Shown here: one piece after another, positions 47,498 to 59,504 of the stretch
Numbering within the stretch: position 1 is the first letter of the stretch
How the letters are laid out: each line of letters starts with the position of its first letter
NCBI GenBank assembly: GCA_013368375.1
Contig: JAACJP010000021.1
Coordinates: 496,001 to 560,000, forward strand
Direction of reading: 5' to 3'
Length of the DNA stretch: 64,000 nucleotides
DNA from: Tricholomella constricta
Taxonomy: Eukaryota; Basidiomycota; Agaricomycetes; Agaricales; Lyophyllaceae
Program-made: the position numbers and the translations under genes
The notes under the pieces: generated by a model
Seen by the model: the letters and a program-made list of their open reading frames with translations, nothing else
What the model was told of the DNA's origin: nothing
Database searches by the model: none

Positions 47498-48334
47498 TTC
47501 GTTTGCTCGGTAACAAAGCGCTCATTAATTAACGGAGTCCAACTTTGATATTTTCAAAACAACTGACGAATGATGTGAATAGTGTTGCCTACCAAACTTT
47601 CGCATTCATTCAACTACAAATCCTACAGCAAGCAATACGTGAGGAAGAACTGGTACCGATTGATGCCGTCTGCATCTCGCTGTGGTATGGAGGAGTAACA
47701 GCGCGAGGATTCCTCAAACTCCCTTCTGATTGCTATTGCGACGTAATGTGCCATAAGATTTCGACTTTTCAAGACGTTAAAAAAATCATTGTGATCACTG
47801 TCGACGTAGATAAGACTGTTTATTCGTGCAAGAGGGCCATAGTTCGGGGAACGGGGCAATTGTTCCCAGCTCTTGAAATTCCTTCAGCGTAAGCCATCGC
47901 CCATTTTTTGGCTTGTTCTTTCAAACTTCCACAAGCCATACGGGACAGTTTGAATTGGGTTGTATTTTTTTTTCGAGCGATTAAAGCCGCTGTGCAATGC
48001 CAGGGCGTCGCCGGTAGATGCACATTCGAACTTGGCTTCTGCTATAAGTGTTCGATCCAGGATGGCAGGCGCTTGAGTGGACAGGCCCGAGCACGCATTC
48101 GGCGGCTTGCTCTGTGTCAGAACCCGAGAGAAATGATTTGCGTGAAGTGTGCACGCGATTTGCACGATTTGAAGGCACGCTGGATCGCAGCGATGCGAGG
48201 TCTCGTCGCATCCAGTTATCACGCCATTCCAAGAAGGGCTTCGACCAATTTCAGTGTAGGGACTGTACATGTAGCCTCTTAAAGGATCTGCTTCCAAAAT
48301 TTTCCTCTTCAACAAAAATGTTGCGAAATATGCC
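47498..48334. other. No gene recognised; a long leftward frame of unknown status
   Basis: Overlapping leftward frames (47884-48360, 47981-48232) extend across the stretch but show no motif and have interleaved phases. They may be remnants of a gene whose first part lies in the duplicated segment at 48519 on. Confidence 0.3.
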
Positions 48335-48715
48335 TTATGAAGACTTACCTGCGCTCTCAAAGTTGTCGAGTAGGAAAGTGAGCGGCGCCGATGAATGGGA
48401 TTTGGTTATATGATTGTTGAGGGTGTTTCTGTGCTTCGCGTAGTAGCCAGGGATAGATGGAGGGCGTCGAGAAAGAGCGAGATAGGTGGTATAATTCCGT
48501 ATAAGTCCAATATAAGTCGGAAGAGCAATCCTTGACCGATATCGTGATGGTAGAGATTGTGAACGTGATGATGGAGGGGCTAGTAGACGTTCATCGAGCA
48601 TGACTTTGACTCCTCCGTCCATGATGACTTGAATGCGGTTCGAAAGGCTTGGTCGGAATGAAAGGAGAAGATGTGCTTCTAATGCCGACTTGAACCTGGC
48701 AAGCATGGAAGCCAT
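48335..48715 (-). CDS. Hypothetical frame conserved between the two duplicated segments (copy A)
   Basis: The frame starts ATG at 48715 (MASMLARFKSALEAHLLLSF) and runs 126 codons. Copy B at 56891-57124 begins almost identically but loses similarity after about 60 codons, where the duplicated segment ends. Conservation could simply reflect duplication of non-coding sequence. No family is recognised. Confidence 0.25.
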   Translation of the reverse strand: MASMLARFKSALEAHLLLSFRPSLSNRIQVIMDGGVKVMLDERLLAPPSSRSQSLPSRYRSRIALPTYIGLIRNYTTYLALSRRPPSIPGYYAKHRNTLNNHITKSHSSAPLTFLLDNFESAGKSS

Positions 48716-49337
48716 AGACTAGGTATCGTGGGCTTTCCGTAGATGTTAAGTCTAAGGCTGCATCCCAGCTCGCGCGTCGTCCGCCGAGATAGATCAAGAT
48801 TCAAAGAACCTCCAAAGAATTCAGCATCGATGACAGTCCTAATTCAACTTGGCTGGCAATATGAAAGTGCTTGATGTACGCGCAGAACTGAGAGCTCCAT
48901 TTAACGATTATTGCGGGTGCCGCAAGGGTGATGGTCGAGGGTCGTGTTCCGCGACGCCGCATCAGATTTGGACGTGTTTCAAACTGTTGTTTTCAAGCCT
49001 CTCTTGCCGCGTCCTCATCGCCATCAGGTACCACGCAAGCCTCGATGCCCTCAAAAGCTGTTTCATTCTTTGTTCCTCAAATCACATCTTTCTCTCGCAC
49101 CCTCCCCATTTAAATAATAGACGACATGGCTCGCTATGTCCAGTTGATCCTCGCTCTTCGTCTCGTGCTATCACCGGCCTCAGCTCAGACAATTCCTCAT
49201 ATTCATACCCCTCCTGCAGAGCGTTGATGAGACTCTCACGGAATGCGGCAGCCTCTCAATCAAACTCGAGGCAAGCGGCAAGGCACCCTACTGGCATTTG
49301 CTGTGGACGGCACGCCCGCGACGAGCTTGATCGGCTG
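48519..49337. repeat. Segmental duplication copy A (partner 56932-57795)
   Basis: From AGTCGGAAGAGCAA at 48519 the sequence runs collinear with 56932 onward at roughly 90 percent identity by eye, through the upstream region and into the 5' part of the GPI-protein gene. It stops abruptly near 49337, where YTA7-like sequence begins. Several small indels separate the copies. Many substitutions are C/T or G/A transitions, with copy B more often carrying T or A. Confidence 0.9.
49126..49337 (+). pseudogene. Truncated copy of the GPI-anchored protein gene
   Basis: It begins MARYVQLILALRLVLSPASA, matching the signal peptide of the gene at 57530. Compared with the intact copy it lacks about 50 bp spanning the end of exon 1 and the start of intron 1. 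It also has a smaller deletion of the TACTACATGATGG region, so the frame is broken. It ends at the duplication breakpoint, about 210 bp in. Confidence 0.85.
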
Positions 49338-49850
49338 CTGTTGAAGTCGGAGACAATTGTTGTCAGCTTGAGGGACTTCATGATATCCATCAAGAGTGCG
49401 TACCCCTAGCTATGCAGACCCTTCGCGTTTATCATCCTCGGGTCGTCCTACATGGTCCTGAGGACATGGGCCAGGCCTATGTTGGAGCTGCTGCATTGCA
49501 TCATCTAGAAGGGTATCACATCCAGACTCTGGAACTGGCCACCCTGATGAGTGACTCAGCACGAGTGAGTGAGATGAACTTCACACAATGTCTCAATCAA
49601 TTGACTGGACACCACAGACTATTGAGGCAGGGATTGTCCAGCTTTTCGTAGAGGCCAAGCGCCATCAGCCTTCTGCCCATCCTTTTACTCGTAGTGGTTG
49701 ACGGTGATTACCTAGACCTCCCAAATGATGTCAAGGCCTGGTTCGGCCCCTCCAAGGACAACGCATCGAAGCTTACTTTACCCTCTTTTTCACACTGCAC
49801 CGAATCCTTCGCACTGCTCATCAAGGATGTCAGCAGAGCACCAAATCTTA
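49338..49850 (+). pseudogene. YTA7/ATAD2-like AAA ATPase fragment
   Basis: The fragment keeps ETIVVSLRDFMISIK, then PEDMGQAYVGAAALHHLEGY, IQTLELATLMSDSAR, a spliced junction to TIEAGIVQLFVEAKRHQPS (intron about 50 nt, 49565-49615), and in another frame LPILLLVVVDGDY, LPNDVKAWFGPSKDN and LLIKDVSRAPN. This is the second, degenerate AAA module of the bromodomain ATPase Yta7/ATAD2, a histone chaperone-like chromatin factor. About 25-30 residues normally found between KRHQPS and LPILLL are deleted and the frame shifts there. The intron is retained, so it is a DNA-level copy. It lies between the truncated GPI copy and the 3' end of the HNH gene. Confidence 0.7.
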
Positions 49851-49872
49851 TTCCGTGTTATCTCATCGGCAG

Positions 49873-51705
49873 TTATCCCGAAGTCTCTTGTCCACTTTTT
49901 GAACTCTTAGCGTTACCAGTACCCACACTGTTACTCTGTAGAAGCTCGCTGTGCGCCCTAATGTTCGGGTGGCGATCGAGGTATGCCTGCTTTCGTCTTT
50001 CCACGACCCCCATACCGGGATACCAGACGACATTCTCATAATTGTAAGCAGTCGGTTTTATAGTAGGATCCACTAGAATTCGATGTTATCAGTGCAGGTT
50101 CGTGTACACTTACTTTGCACATACCAAAGAAAGGGAGGTCACGAGCAGCTGCCTTGAGATCAGCTTCAATTTCGCAGGTGTCAGCCTCAAGGGCAGACTG
50201 GCTATCACATGGAGCCATTTTCAGAAGCACGTCAGAGAGCCAAGAATTGGGTTCCAATGTCAGAGCATCGCGGCTCTTGTGTGAAAAGGATGGATGGTAT
50301 GTGCCGCTGTCATCGTCGTCTTCTTCCTCGCTGTCTCCGTCCTTGTGTTTGCGTTTGTGCTGCTTGCTTGTATCTCCACGTCTCTCTCCACCATCCCCCT
50401 GCCCTTCTTCACTCACTCCTGGTTTCGGATCTTGGCTGTCATTTCCATCTGTGTCTGTACGAGATTTGAACACCTCTGACTCCTTGACAATCTTCATTAG
50501 GGCCCATGCAAATCGAGCATAAAGAGCTTCGTGAGATAAGTTGCCGCGGTGGTTGAAGACAACATTGTGATAGTCCTTGGCAGATTGTGTACTTGGTCGA
50601 AGAAAATGAACAACAAGTTTGTCACATTTCGGGACAATAACGAATTGGCCTTCATTAAATCCGCCAAGGTGTAAATCGTATCGAAGACAGAATAGGTTTC
50701 GCGGAGATTGGTGATGCATCGGCTGCCACTTCAAATAGTATTCCATTTGATTATCAATAAGCTGAAAAGTAATATATTAGGGCAGAGGTATGAACTGGAA
50801 CTGCAGATTATACGCACCCATTTGTTGTCCTCCTTGTTGACAACATGGGCAGTTGTGAGGTACTCCGTATATCCTGATATGAGGCACGCCTTGTCTCTGT
50901 CCTTAATTTTTTGACTCAGCGAGGTCTGACTGAAGGGCCAACCCGTAGTATCGGTCGATGGCGGCACTGACCAGGAGGAAGGCATAGCTGCATGAGGAAA
51001 CCCCCAGTTTTTAAAATCATAGCAAATCGGGTATAGCTCGCCAGGTTTGAACTCCTCGTCTAAATGATAAAAGTAGGACTTGACGGGGAGAATTGAATTT
51101 GGACTGAGATTCACCCGGTCGGCATTGCGGTTGCGGGATTCAGAAAGGTATCCAGGGCGGTTATAGGCTAGAATCTTGCATGCAGTGACTACCGTTTCGA
51201 AATGGAGACCAAACTGAAGTTCTGCTCCAGGCAGTGGGTCGTATGCGGGGAGGGCAAGGAATCTATTGCCATTGCCAGGATGGCGTAAAGTTATAAAATC
51301 CAGGGTAGAAGATGGACCCCGCGCATCAGGAATGATCCGCGGTGGCAAACGAAACAGATTGCTCGTGACAGTCGGAGCACTCAGAGTGGCTGGAGAAGGG
51401 AGGATCTGTCAATGCAAAGCTAGGAGTCAATGAGAGGGCACACACGCACAGACTACAGGCGGTGCAGGAGGAGGCATTTCTCTCTCCTTTCCCTTTGCTG
51501 TGGACCGAGTTTCACGACGGGATCGGACGCTACGCAATTTCTTTCGGGGAGGTTCTATATCAAGGGAGAGTGCAGTAGCAGGAAAAGGCGTTTGGAATTC
51601 TGGCTCACCTTGGAGAGCTTGATCGGCATTGGCATCCGCGGGTTGAGTGTCAACTGAGGAGAGGGAGGAGAGGGGAGAGAGGGAAAAGAGGTCGCTTGAA
51701 GTCAT
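49873..51705 (-). CDS. HNH-domain (HNH_2-type) protein of the mushroom expanded family
   Basis: The gene starts MTSSDLFSLSPLSSLSS at 51705 and ends GQETSG at 49873. A Ser/Pro-rich N-terminus with a basic patch (PPRKKLRSVRSRRETRS) is followed by an N-terminal domain (FALPAYDPLPGAELQFGLHF region) and the HNH core DRDKACLISGYTEYLTTAHV with VNKEDNKWV: Cys, Ser-Gly, and Ala-His motifs of an HNH_2 domain. Later exons read NLFCLRYDLHLGGFNEGQF, a Lys/acidic low-complexity region (KQHKRKHKDGDSEEEDDDD) and the C-terminal WYPGMGVVERRKQAYLDRHP. Such genes are numerous in Agaricomycetes and their role is unknown; nuclease activity is inferred from the fold only. Exons appear intact across introns near 51400, 50755-50815 and 50075-50130, in contrast to the broken genes on both sides. 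Confidence 0.7.
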
Positions 51706-54700
51706 TGCGGCTGACTATGACGTACAAGAGGGGAACGGGTCAGCAACTGACTGTGTAAACAATGCGTAAATAATAAACATGATCGTGAATTGATAGTACA
51801 GATGTACATATGCTGTCTATAACGCAGGTGTTCCTTGTATGCCAGGAAACGTCGACGGTGAGATATCGTCCTGAGTAGCCACCGAACACGATCCAAGTTG
51901 ACCAGGTCGGTGACAAGCTTATTAGTCTCCGTCCTGGAGATGAGGTCCTTCAGGCTGGTGAAGAGACACGTAAGCGTGAGGCAGAGGAAAGAAAGTATGA
52001 TATACATGAGTGCTTCTCCGTCCACGATGACCTTATGGTGTGCGAGCAGAATGAGCATACCGTTAAGGGAGATGCCACGGCCTTGTTGATCGGAGATGCT
52101 CGCTTCGTGGTATAAGCGACTGTAGACGGCTCTTCGTTTCCTGATAGCAGTGTAATCAAGACCACTGAGGACGGCCTCCAGTTTTCCCATGTCGACACCA
52201 GCACCAATCCTTGACGACCAAAGTTCTGAAGACTTTTTGCAGACCGCCAGAATGTTTGGTATACTATGATCCGTCGGGTAAATCTTGACCTCGAAAACTC
52301 CACTCAATTTCTGCGATGGAATACGTTGATCAATGACGAAAACCAATATATTAGGATGGTATACTGACCGCGAAGAACGGAACGAATCGGTGGCCCAGAT
52401 AGCCCGTCCTAGGGTTTGTAAATTCTGCCCAGACCTTCTTGAACGAACGCATCTGCTCCCGCGTTATCGATTTCGCACCGCCGGCTGACGTTTGGAAAAC
52501 GTAGGAGAAATTCTCGACGACCATACCTGAAAGATAAATTAGACTCAAATTGAAGCATGAAGCAAAGAGGCATTGCTATTGACTCACCGGTAAACATGTT
52601 GACGAAGATGTACCGGGGAAGGGGTCATGATCAGCCATTCAAAATAACAGTAATTACCTAGTATGCTAAGAAGGTTCCACGCAATGAAGAGAGCAAAGGC
52701 CCAGCGCTCGCTTCCACAGTCAGACTCAGCGATGGTGTCCGATGAATTGGTGCAGCGAAGATAAGAAACGGTGCCGATGAAAAGGTAAGGAAAGGGATGC
52801 ATAAGTAGCCTTGGGTTGTTAACGTACTCATTGTATTGATTCCACCCCTCGCTGGAGAACAAAAGTTGGTCAGCTGAGTGTCAAAGCGTTTTCACCACAC
52901 GTACCCGACGCTCATAACTGCCAACATCACCAAAGATGAAGCCATAGAAGTAAAGGTCCTTGTCCTAATCTCCCCGCCGCTCCACTTGGTCAAGCTGAAG
53001 ACTTCGACAAAGAGAATGCCAAAGAACACGACGAATAGGATGAGCCAGAGCCCAAGCAGGCTGAGAATGATCGACAAACTCGCGCTGTTGCACCATGAGC
53101 ATGTAATTTTTTGAGACCTAAGTGTGCGACTTACACTGCAGTTTTGAAAAGAGCATGTTCAAGCTATTGGTCCGCTGCACGAGCTTGAAGGTGATACTGA
53201 CCAGGAACAGTTTCTGGAGCTGTTGCGTAACGAATCCACTCGCACCGAACCAGGGTTGTGATGAAACTGCCCCCTGCTACAACTATGTCGAACAGGTTCG
53301 CTCTGAAGCTCTTCCACCCAAGCCCAAACAAACACACAGCGATGTCAATCATGTACACGAACATGATCCCCAGGAAGAAGTCATCTTCATTAAGACATTC
53401 AATGAATAGCCGAAAATAAAGGCTAGGTACGTACTTCTGAAAGTATCAGCAAGTTTTCGAGCAGAGAAAGTTTGCGTCCTTTTGTTCTCCGTCAGAAAAA
53501 GTTCTGACCATAACATAACAAAGTTCAAAGAACTTACATCAACGGCAAGATGTGCAACACGAAGAGGAACGGCATGGCCCTGGACCACCAGCCGTGCTTG
53601 TGAACAGCACTGCAGTTGGAGGTCTCTTCGAGGGCTTCTGGCGTTTGAAGTGTTTCTGCAAATCGGTCCACTCCCTCTGTGCCTTCGCCAAAAACGCAGT
53701 ACCGGTTTTCGAATTGAAATTCCCGACGATGATACTAACAACTGCTCCTATGAGATTTAGACGACGAAAAATATGGCGTTGAACGTCGAGTTATTTGGTG
53801 TCCGGTTGCAGGGTTTGCCAGTGATGCTGGTGGCGACCCCCATAACATCTGTCCAGCCCTCCAAAGAGACAATCTCAAAGAGAATGAGCAGGGAGGACTT
53901 GAAGTTGTCGAACGAGAACGACGTCGAGGGTGAGGGGTTGTCCCACACACGAGGAACCGGGAAGCCAAAAGGTTCTCCTAACGCAGTGTTGGTGTATTCG
54001 CCAATGCAATCAGTGATGCCAGACGCGTCGTTGTCATTGCCCACATTATTTTCCCCGTGAAAATGTTCAGGCCCCATACGGCGTAAGGGAACATGTAGAG
54101 AATGGCGAGCATTGCAGCATCCAATATTCGGATTGCACCCGATAAGATCAACGACTGGAACGTATTGCGCATCCTGTCAATCAGAGTAATCAACCGCAGC
54201 GCACGCAAGGCCTTCAGGGATTTCGTAAACCGACTGAGTCCACCAATAAAGATGAGACCAGTGGTGATGTTGATGAGGATCCCTACCATGATGAAGAAGT
54301 CGAGGACATTCCAAATGCTACGAATGTAGGCATTGGGTGTGAAAGCGAAACCGTTTGCAATGATTTTGATGATGAACTCAACGACAAGGAGGAAGCCAAA
54401 GGCGAACACGGCGACGTCGAACCAAGCTCCCGCGTCTAACCCATGCTCGAGGAAGTAATTCCGGCTGCAGATCGGAGTTGCTATCGTCTCAATAACGATA
54501 CCGCCAATCACCGTGAGGAGGAGGAGAAGCTGCAAGATGGGGTGTGCAATGGATGAATATGGTGTGCCGAAGATCCGTTCGCCACTGGCAGGCTGAACAC
54601 ACAACCTACGCACGATGTTCTTCTGAGAGAAGATCCAGAAGGTCTTGTCATACGTTGGATGGTCGCGTTGAATGAGATCCGCTTTCTGTGCTCGCCTCTC

Positions 54701-56690
54701 ATACATAGCATCGTGAACATCTTGAGATGTAGCAGCTTCTGGGGTTACGGAGGCAAGGAGTTCCCTAGTCTGTAGGTCAATGATGAGCCAGCGATAGAAA
54801 CAGCTGACTTACAAGTGACGTTCTGCCTCGTCATCATGGGCTGTCTCTGCCCTGCCCTGCCTCAAAATCGACATAGGCAGATCGTTGGTTCTCGTTTCAC
54901 CGGCAAATAGCCGTTCAAGGGCGTTTAGAGATTTCGATGAGTAATGACGCGTTTTAAAGGTACTGGGAACGGGCTGCTGAGTCTATTTGAAAAAGATCAA
55001 ACGACATCCATCAAATACAGGAGAGTACATACAGTAGGCGATCGCGTGTCATATTTCGGGACAATGTAGTCCTGAACCAGCGATTTCTGCATCGGAAGCA
55101 CGAGGTAGGTGGGGAGGTTCTCGACTTTGACTTTCACAGGATTAGCTTTGACTCATCTATATGGATTGAGTTTGCGCAGCCATGCCGCTGAGCCTTCGTG
55201 GGCTTGATTGTGGCTGCCCAGTACTTCTTCCGCAACCTCGTTGATCACGGAAATGAACATCTGCAACATAATGACTTTGCGGGAGCTCAATGAATGCATA
55301 CACCGATTGGTAATACAGCGACACTCACAATTTGAGAATAGCATCCATGCAGAGATGAACAGCGTAACGATGACTGTCTGTCCGAGTCGAATCTCTGCGC
55401 CGGTCGCACCATAAAGAATGTTGGTCCAATTCCCTGACGAGAAAACCTGATAAACCGCCAAGAAGGCTACGAACACGTCCCGAATTCATGGAATTGTCTT
55501 CTCCAAGTCACCGCGAAGAAGCTGCACACAACAGCGAGTGCTGCTATGTAGTTGATCATTATGAGGAACATAAGGAACACAAGGACATGTTCGCTGGACC
55601 ATACATGTTGCAGACGGCAAGCTGTAAGAAGAGCCTCAATGAGAGACAGAAGGAATGAGTGAGTCAGAAAACAGGGATAATACCAAGAGCGGCTTCATCC
55701 GTGGAAAGACTAGAATAACCCTGTAGAATCTCGCAAGTTGAAAAATCGTAAACCAAGGATAGACGGACGAGTTATTGATCGAATAGAGTCAAGCCAATTG
55801 TTCCCGTGGGTGAAGAAGCTTCTCCAATCCGGCAACGTAGCCAAAATGCGAAGCAGAATCTCAATGTCGAACGCAAATGTGATTCCAAGCTCGCCATAGT
55901 ACATGACGAGCTCGTGGGTAGTGTTCATGTCCAATGATCGGGTCGCTTTTGGCAAGGTTCGAGCGGATGGGTTGGCGGCCGTCATCTGAAGCTGAGACCC
56001 ATCCATCGTCCTGCTCGTCATCGATCGGTACGAGGCTAGAACAGGATGCCAGCATTGAGCAAAGGCCAAAATGAGCACATTTACGGAGCAGCTCCGAAGG
56101 CGCTCTTCTGCGTCTCGGAACGAATCGCAGAGAACGTATTAGTGACCACCGCGACAAAGAGATTGATGAGCCAGAAATTGAGTACAATGACGCAGATGAT
56201 AAAAAAGAAACACGACAAGTACTCGGAGTCGGATCATCGAATACATCAGTGGAGTCCACTGTGCATGCACATGAACATTACACAGCATGAAGGGAAAACG
56301 CAACACATACCCCGTTCGCCATGGCGGTGATGATGACCTGTAGAGTCGAGAACCAAATGGCGTCAAAGCTCTCAATATCATTGGCGGGGTTTTCTTACTC
56401 CTGAGAATAGATATAAGATCTATCAGAATATTCTGTGGATTGGCAATGTTACCGACCTTGCATATCTGGCCTAGGGGGCAAATATAGCCCTTCGACGCGG
56501 AAGATTTAGTTCCGTCAAGCAGAACGCATCCCGAGTCGTGCAATGTTACGGGGTCGACATACCCCCCACGAAACTGTCCTTCTATTTGAATTTCTTCCTC
56601 GCCTAGGACAGGAGAAACATGCAAGTTCTGCGAAGGGATCCTTTGAACGATTGGACACCAAAGATGCTGCAATATTGGATTGAGCACTGA
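51702..56690 (-). pseudogene. CCH1 voltage-gated calcium channel pseudogene, 5'-truncated and multiply broken
   Basis: Homology to fungal Cch1 runs from domain I pore (GVQSFKGSLRR, then GQFRGGYVDPVTLHDSGC and GYICPLGQICK) to the C-terminal region (KLSGVFEVKIYPTDHS, TNKLVDLVNLDRV-type end). The first five segments of domain I and the N-terminus are missing. Lesions seen: a frameshift near 56620; TAA at 56395-56397 in E-stop-ENPANDIESF; a deletion with frameshift near 55770 after NNWLD; TGA at 55153-55155 in LNPYR-stop-VKANP; a frameshift near 54040 after GLNIFTGK; a deletion with TAA near 53745 after AIFFVV. Introns are retained. Cch1 with Mid1 forms the plasma-membrane calcium channel; this copy cannot make it. 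Confidence 0.85.
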
Positions 56691-56733
56691 AGAGAGTCGA
56701 TGGAGAGGGATTGCCTTACGAGAAGAGAGCCAT

Positions 56734-56927
56734 AAGTCTGTCTTCGCTCAATGTTACGCGTTGTTGAAAATTTTCATGTCGAAGTGGTCCATGACTGCGA
56801 GAGCCATCGATGTCTTGCCCATTTCACCAGGGCCTGGTCGCGGACGTCTCTGGCTCTCCGAGACTACTGTGAATATTTGAACAAGCTCAGCTAGAAGGGT
56901 GTCACGGTCGTGAAAGATATCCATAGT
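56734..56927 (-). pseudogene. P-loop fragment of a STAND (NACHT/NB-ARC-like) NTPase
   Basis: Leftward, the frame reads MDIFHDRDTLLAELVQIFTV, then GPGEMGKTSMALAVMDH, matching the Walker A P-loop (GxxxxGKT/S) and the preceding FHGRDxLL segment of the large mushroom NACHT/TPR family. It stops after about 65 codons, next to the CCH1 breakpoint and the start of duplication copy B. It is only a fragment; the intact protein would sense ligands and oligomerise as a signalling ATPase. Confidence 0.65.
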
Positions 56928-56931
56928 AGTC

Positions 56932-57795
56932 GGAAGAGCAACCTTGACCGATATTGTGATGGTAGAGATTGAAAACGTGATAATGGAGGGGCTGATAGAC
57001 GATCATCGAGCATGACTTTGACTCCATCCATGATGACTTGAATGTGGTTCGAAAGACTTGGTTGGAATGAAAGGAGAAGATGTGCTTCTTCTGCCAACTT
57101 GAACCTGGCAAGCATGGAAGCCATAGGCTAGGTATCGTGGGCTTTCCGTAGATGTTAAGTCTAAGGCTGCATCCCAGCTAGCGCGTCGTCCGCGCCGAGA
57201 TAGATCAAGATTCAAAGAACCTCCAAAGAATTCAGCATTGATGACAGTCCTAATTCAAATTGGCTGGCAAGGTGAAAGTGCTTGATGTACGCGCAGAACT
57301 GAGAGCTCCATTTAACGATTATTGCGGGTGCCGCAAGGGTGATGGTCGAGGGTCGTGTTCCGCGACGCCGCATCAAATTCGTGTTTCAAACTATTGTTTT
57401 CAAGCCTCTCTTGCCGCGTCCTTATCGCCGTCAGGTACCACGCAAGCGATGCCCTCAAAAGCTGTTTCATTCTTTGTTCCTCAAACCACATCTTTCTCTC
57501 GCACCCTCCCCATTTAAATAATAGACGACATGGCTCGCTATGTCCAGTTGGTCCTCACTCTTCTTCTCGTGCTATCACCGGCCTCAGCTCAGACAAGTGG
57601 CGCCTTCAAATGGAAGTTCACCGATGTACGCGATACGTTTACATGCCTTATACTTCCTCATATTTATATCCTGCAGAGCGTTGGTGAGACTCTCACTGAA
57701 TGCGGAAGCCTCTCAATCACTCTCGAAGCAAGCGGCAAGGCACCCTACTACATGATGGCATTTGCTGTGGACGGCACGCCCGCGACGAGCTTGAT
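56932..57795. repeat. Segmental duplication copy B (partner 48519-49337)
   Basis: Collinear with copy A from the shared AGTCGGAAGAGCAA. It includes the upstream region and the first exons of the intact GPI-protein gene. Beyond about 57795 only copy B continues. Confidence 0.9.
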
Positions 57796-58802
57796 CGGAA
57801 CTGACAGCAGCAAGCTTGCATGGGTCGTCAATCAACCGGCTGGCAAGTCGTCAAAATATGACCGAAAGTCTCATCCATTGTTGAAATCGTCTACGCTTGT
57901 TTTAGGGAGCAACCTTCTGCTTAACGTCGTTGACTCTGCCGGAAGCTCAGGCGGCACCTCTGCCCTTCTCTACACCGTCACAGGTATGTTTCCCAGCTTT
58001 TGCAATAGAAAAAATACGAACATTTACCCCATCTTAACCACCTAGCCGGCGAATCGACAGAGTGCCTCCCCGTCAACACTGCAGTTCTGTTTGCTATGAG
58101 CTCCAATGCCACGGCTGGTGAAATATCAACATGCGAACCCTGGGGTCTTTTGATCAAGGGCGGCCAATCACCATACACGGTCACACTAGCAGCGCTGAAC
58201 TCACCGTCAGTAACGAATGTAACCATGCCTGCTGGTGACAACCTGTATACCTATATTAACCGAGCGAGCCCCAATGGCTCACTTTTGGGTACGTCTCGAC
58301 CTCCGGCACGATGCATGCCTCATGCTGATCTAACATTCATTAGCTGCCATCAGCGACTCGTGCGTCTGATCACTTTCGAATCTCAAGTATGATCTGACAC
58401 TTATTCAATGTAACAGAACTGGTAAATGGGCCAGCGGAACACCGTACGTCAAGACAAAAGGTACAGGATACCTTACCCTTCCTCCATATCATGCTCACTT
58501 CGCACATCTCCAAAGGCGATTCCGAGACCACCTGCTCAGGCGTCTCCAGCTCAAGTGGAAAGGCGCCCATCGATGACACCACGACAAGCAAGCCCTCGAC
58601 CTCGACGAAAAGCGACGAATCTACCACTACGAATAACAGTGCTCCTGATACCAAAACACAAACCGAGACCCAGCCGCAGAATCCTTCCCAGACCCAGACC
58701 GGCGATGTCCCAAGCAAGGCCAATGGTGCTGCCGCTTGTCGAGCTGCCTTCCTCGTCTTCTCTGCTGCGGTTGCTAGTGTCGCATTATGTATCTTGGTAT
58801 AG
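57530..58802 (+). CDS. Secreted, probably GPI-anchored surface protein, multi-exon
   Basis: The start at 57530 encodes a signal peptide, YVQLVLTLLLVLSPASA. Exon 1 ends FKWKFTD and joins SVGETLTECGSLSITLEASG. The ectodomain has two Cys-containing repeats of related build (SVGETLTECGSLSITLEASG; ESTECLPVNTAVLFAMSS ... CEPWGLLIKGGQSPYTVTLA). Further exons end GDSETTCSGVSSSSGK and a Ser/Thr/Gln-rich stalk (TTTSKPSTSTKSDESTTTNN). The C-terminus is a hydrophobic tail, AAFLVFSAAVASVALCIL, preceded by small residues (NGAAACR), the GPI-signal layout. Function unknown; surface or wall protein is inferred. Introns near 57627-57677, 57984-58047, 58289-58343, 58383-58416 and 58455-58515 are approximate. 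The promoter and 5' part are duplicated at 48519-49337. Confidence 0.75.
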
Positions 58803-59504
58803 AATCGCCCAACTACCAGTGAATTCAGGGGATCGCCAAACCGGGGATACATCAATGAAAAAACGGAGCCCGTACATCTCAATAGCGTAAGATCGAAGAA
58901 CTGATGAGAAAGTGTGGGGAGAAATGTGAAGGCTCTGGAGGCTGTGCTGTCTGCGAGCGATACACGTAAGGCAGAAAGCAAAAGGATTCTACAAAAGGTT
59001 AGCAAATGTCACCAGAGTATATGGGAATAATGGAAATGCAAAAAACCCATCTGGAATGGCGCAGGTCCAAGCCCTGGTGAACGAACATTTGAACACTCGC
59101 AACCTTCGGAAGCATCTGCATTTGGATTTGATGTGAAACCATTTCATTTCACTTCCGACAGCTGCGCCACACCTCAACTAGCGCCACTTGTGTGTATAAT
59201 CGTCGTGATTCTATGGATGGAGATGTATCAAGGTTCCTCAGATGACACACTTATTCATCCCTCCAAAGCGACTCGTGATGTCGCTGGCTTCTCTAGAATA
59301 TGCTGCCATCAGAAACTACGGACACCACAGGGTCCAGCACGTTCACGTTAGTACGTTGCCAGTTGAGCTCAAGGTCGAAGCAGGCTCTACGAGGGCTTGC
59401 AGACGCACACTAGTTAGAATTCAGAAGTCACGCGCGATATTGACAGGCAGCATTTATAAATTCAGAAGGAACAGACTCCCCCCCATCCATGGTAACCCGA
59501 AAGC
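58803..59504. other. Intergenic; no gene recognised
   Basis: 3' flank of the GPI gene and upstream region of the next; short frames without motifs. Confidence 0.4.
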
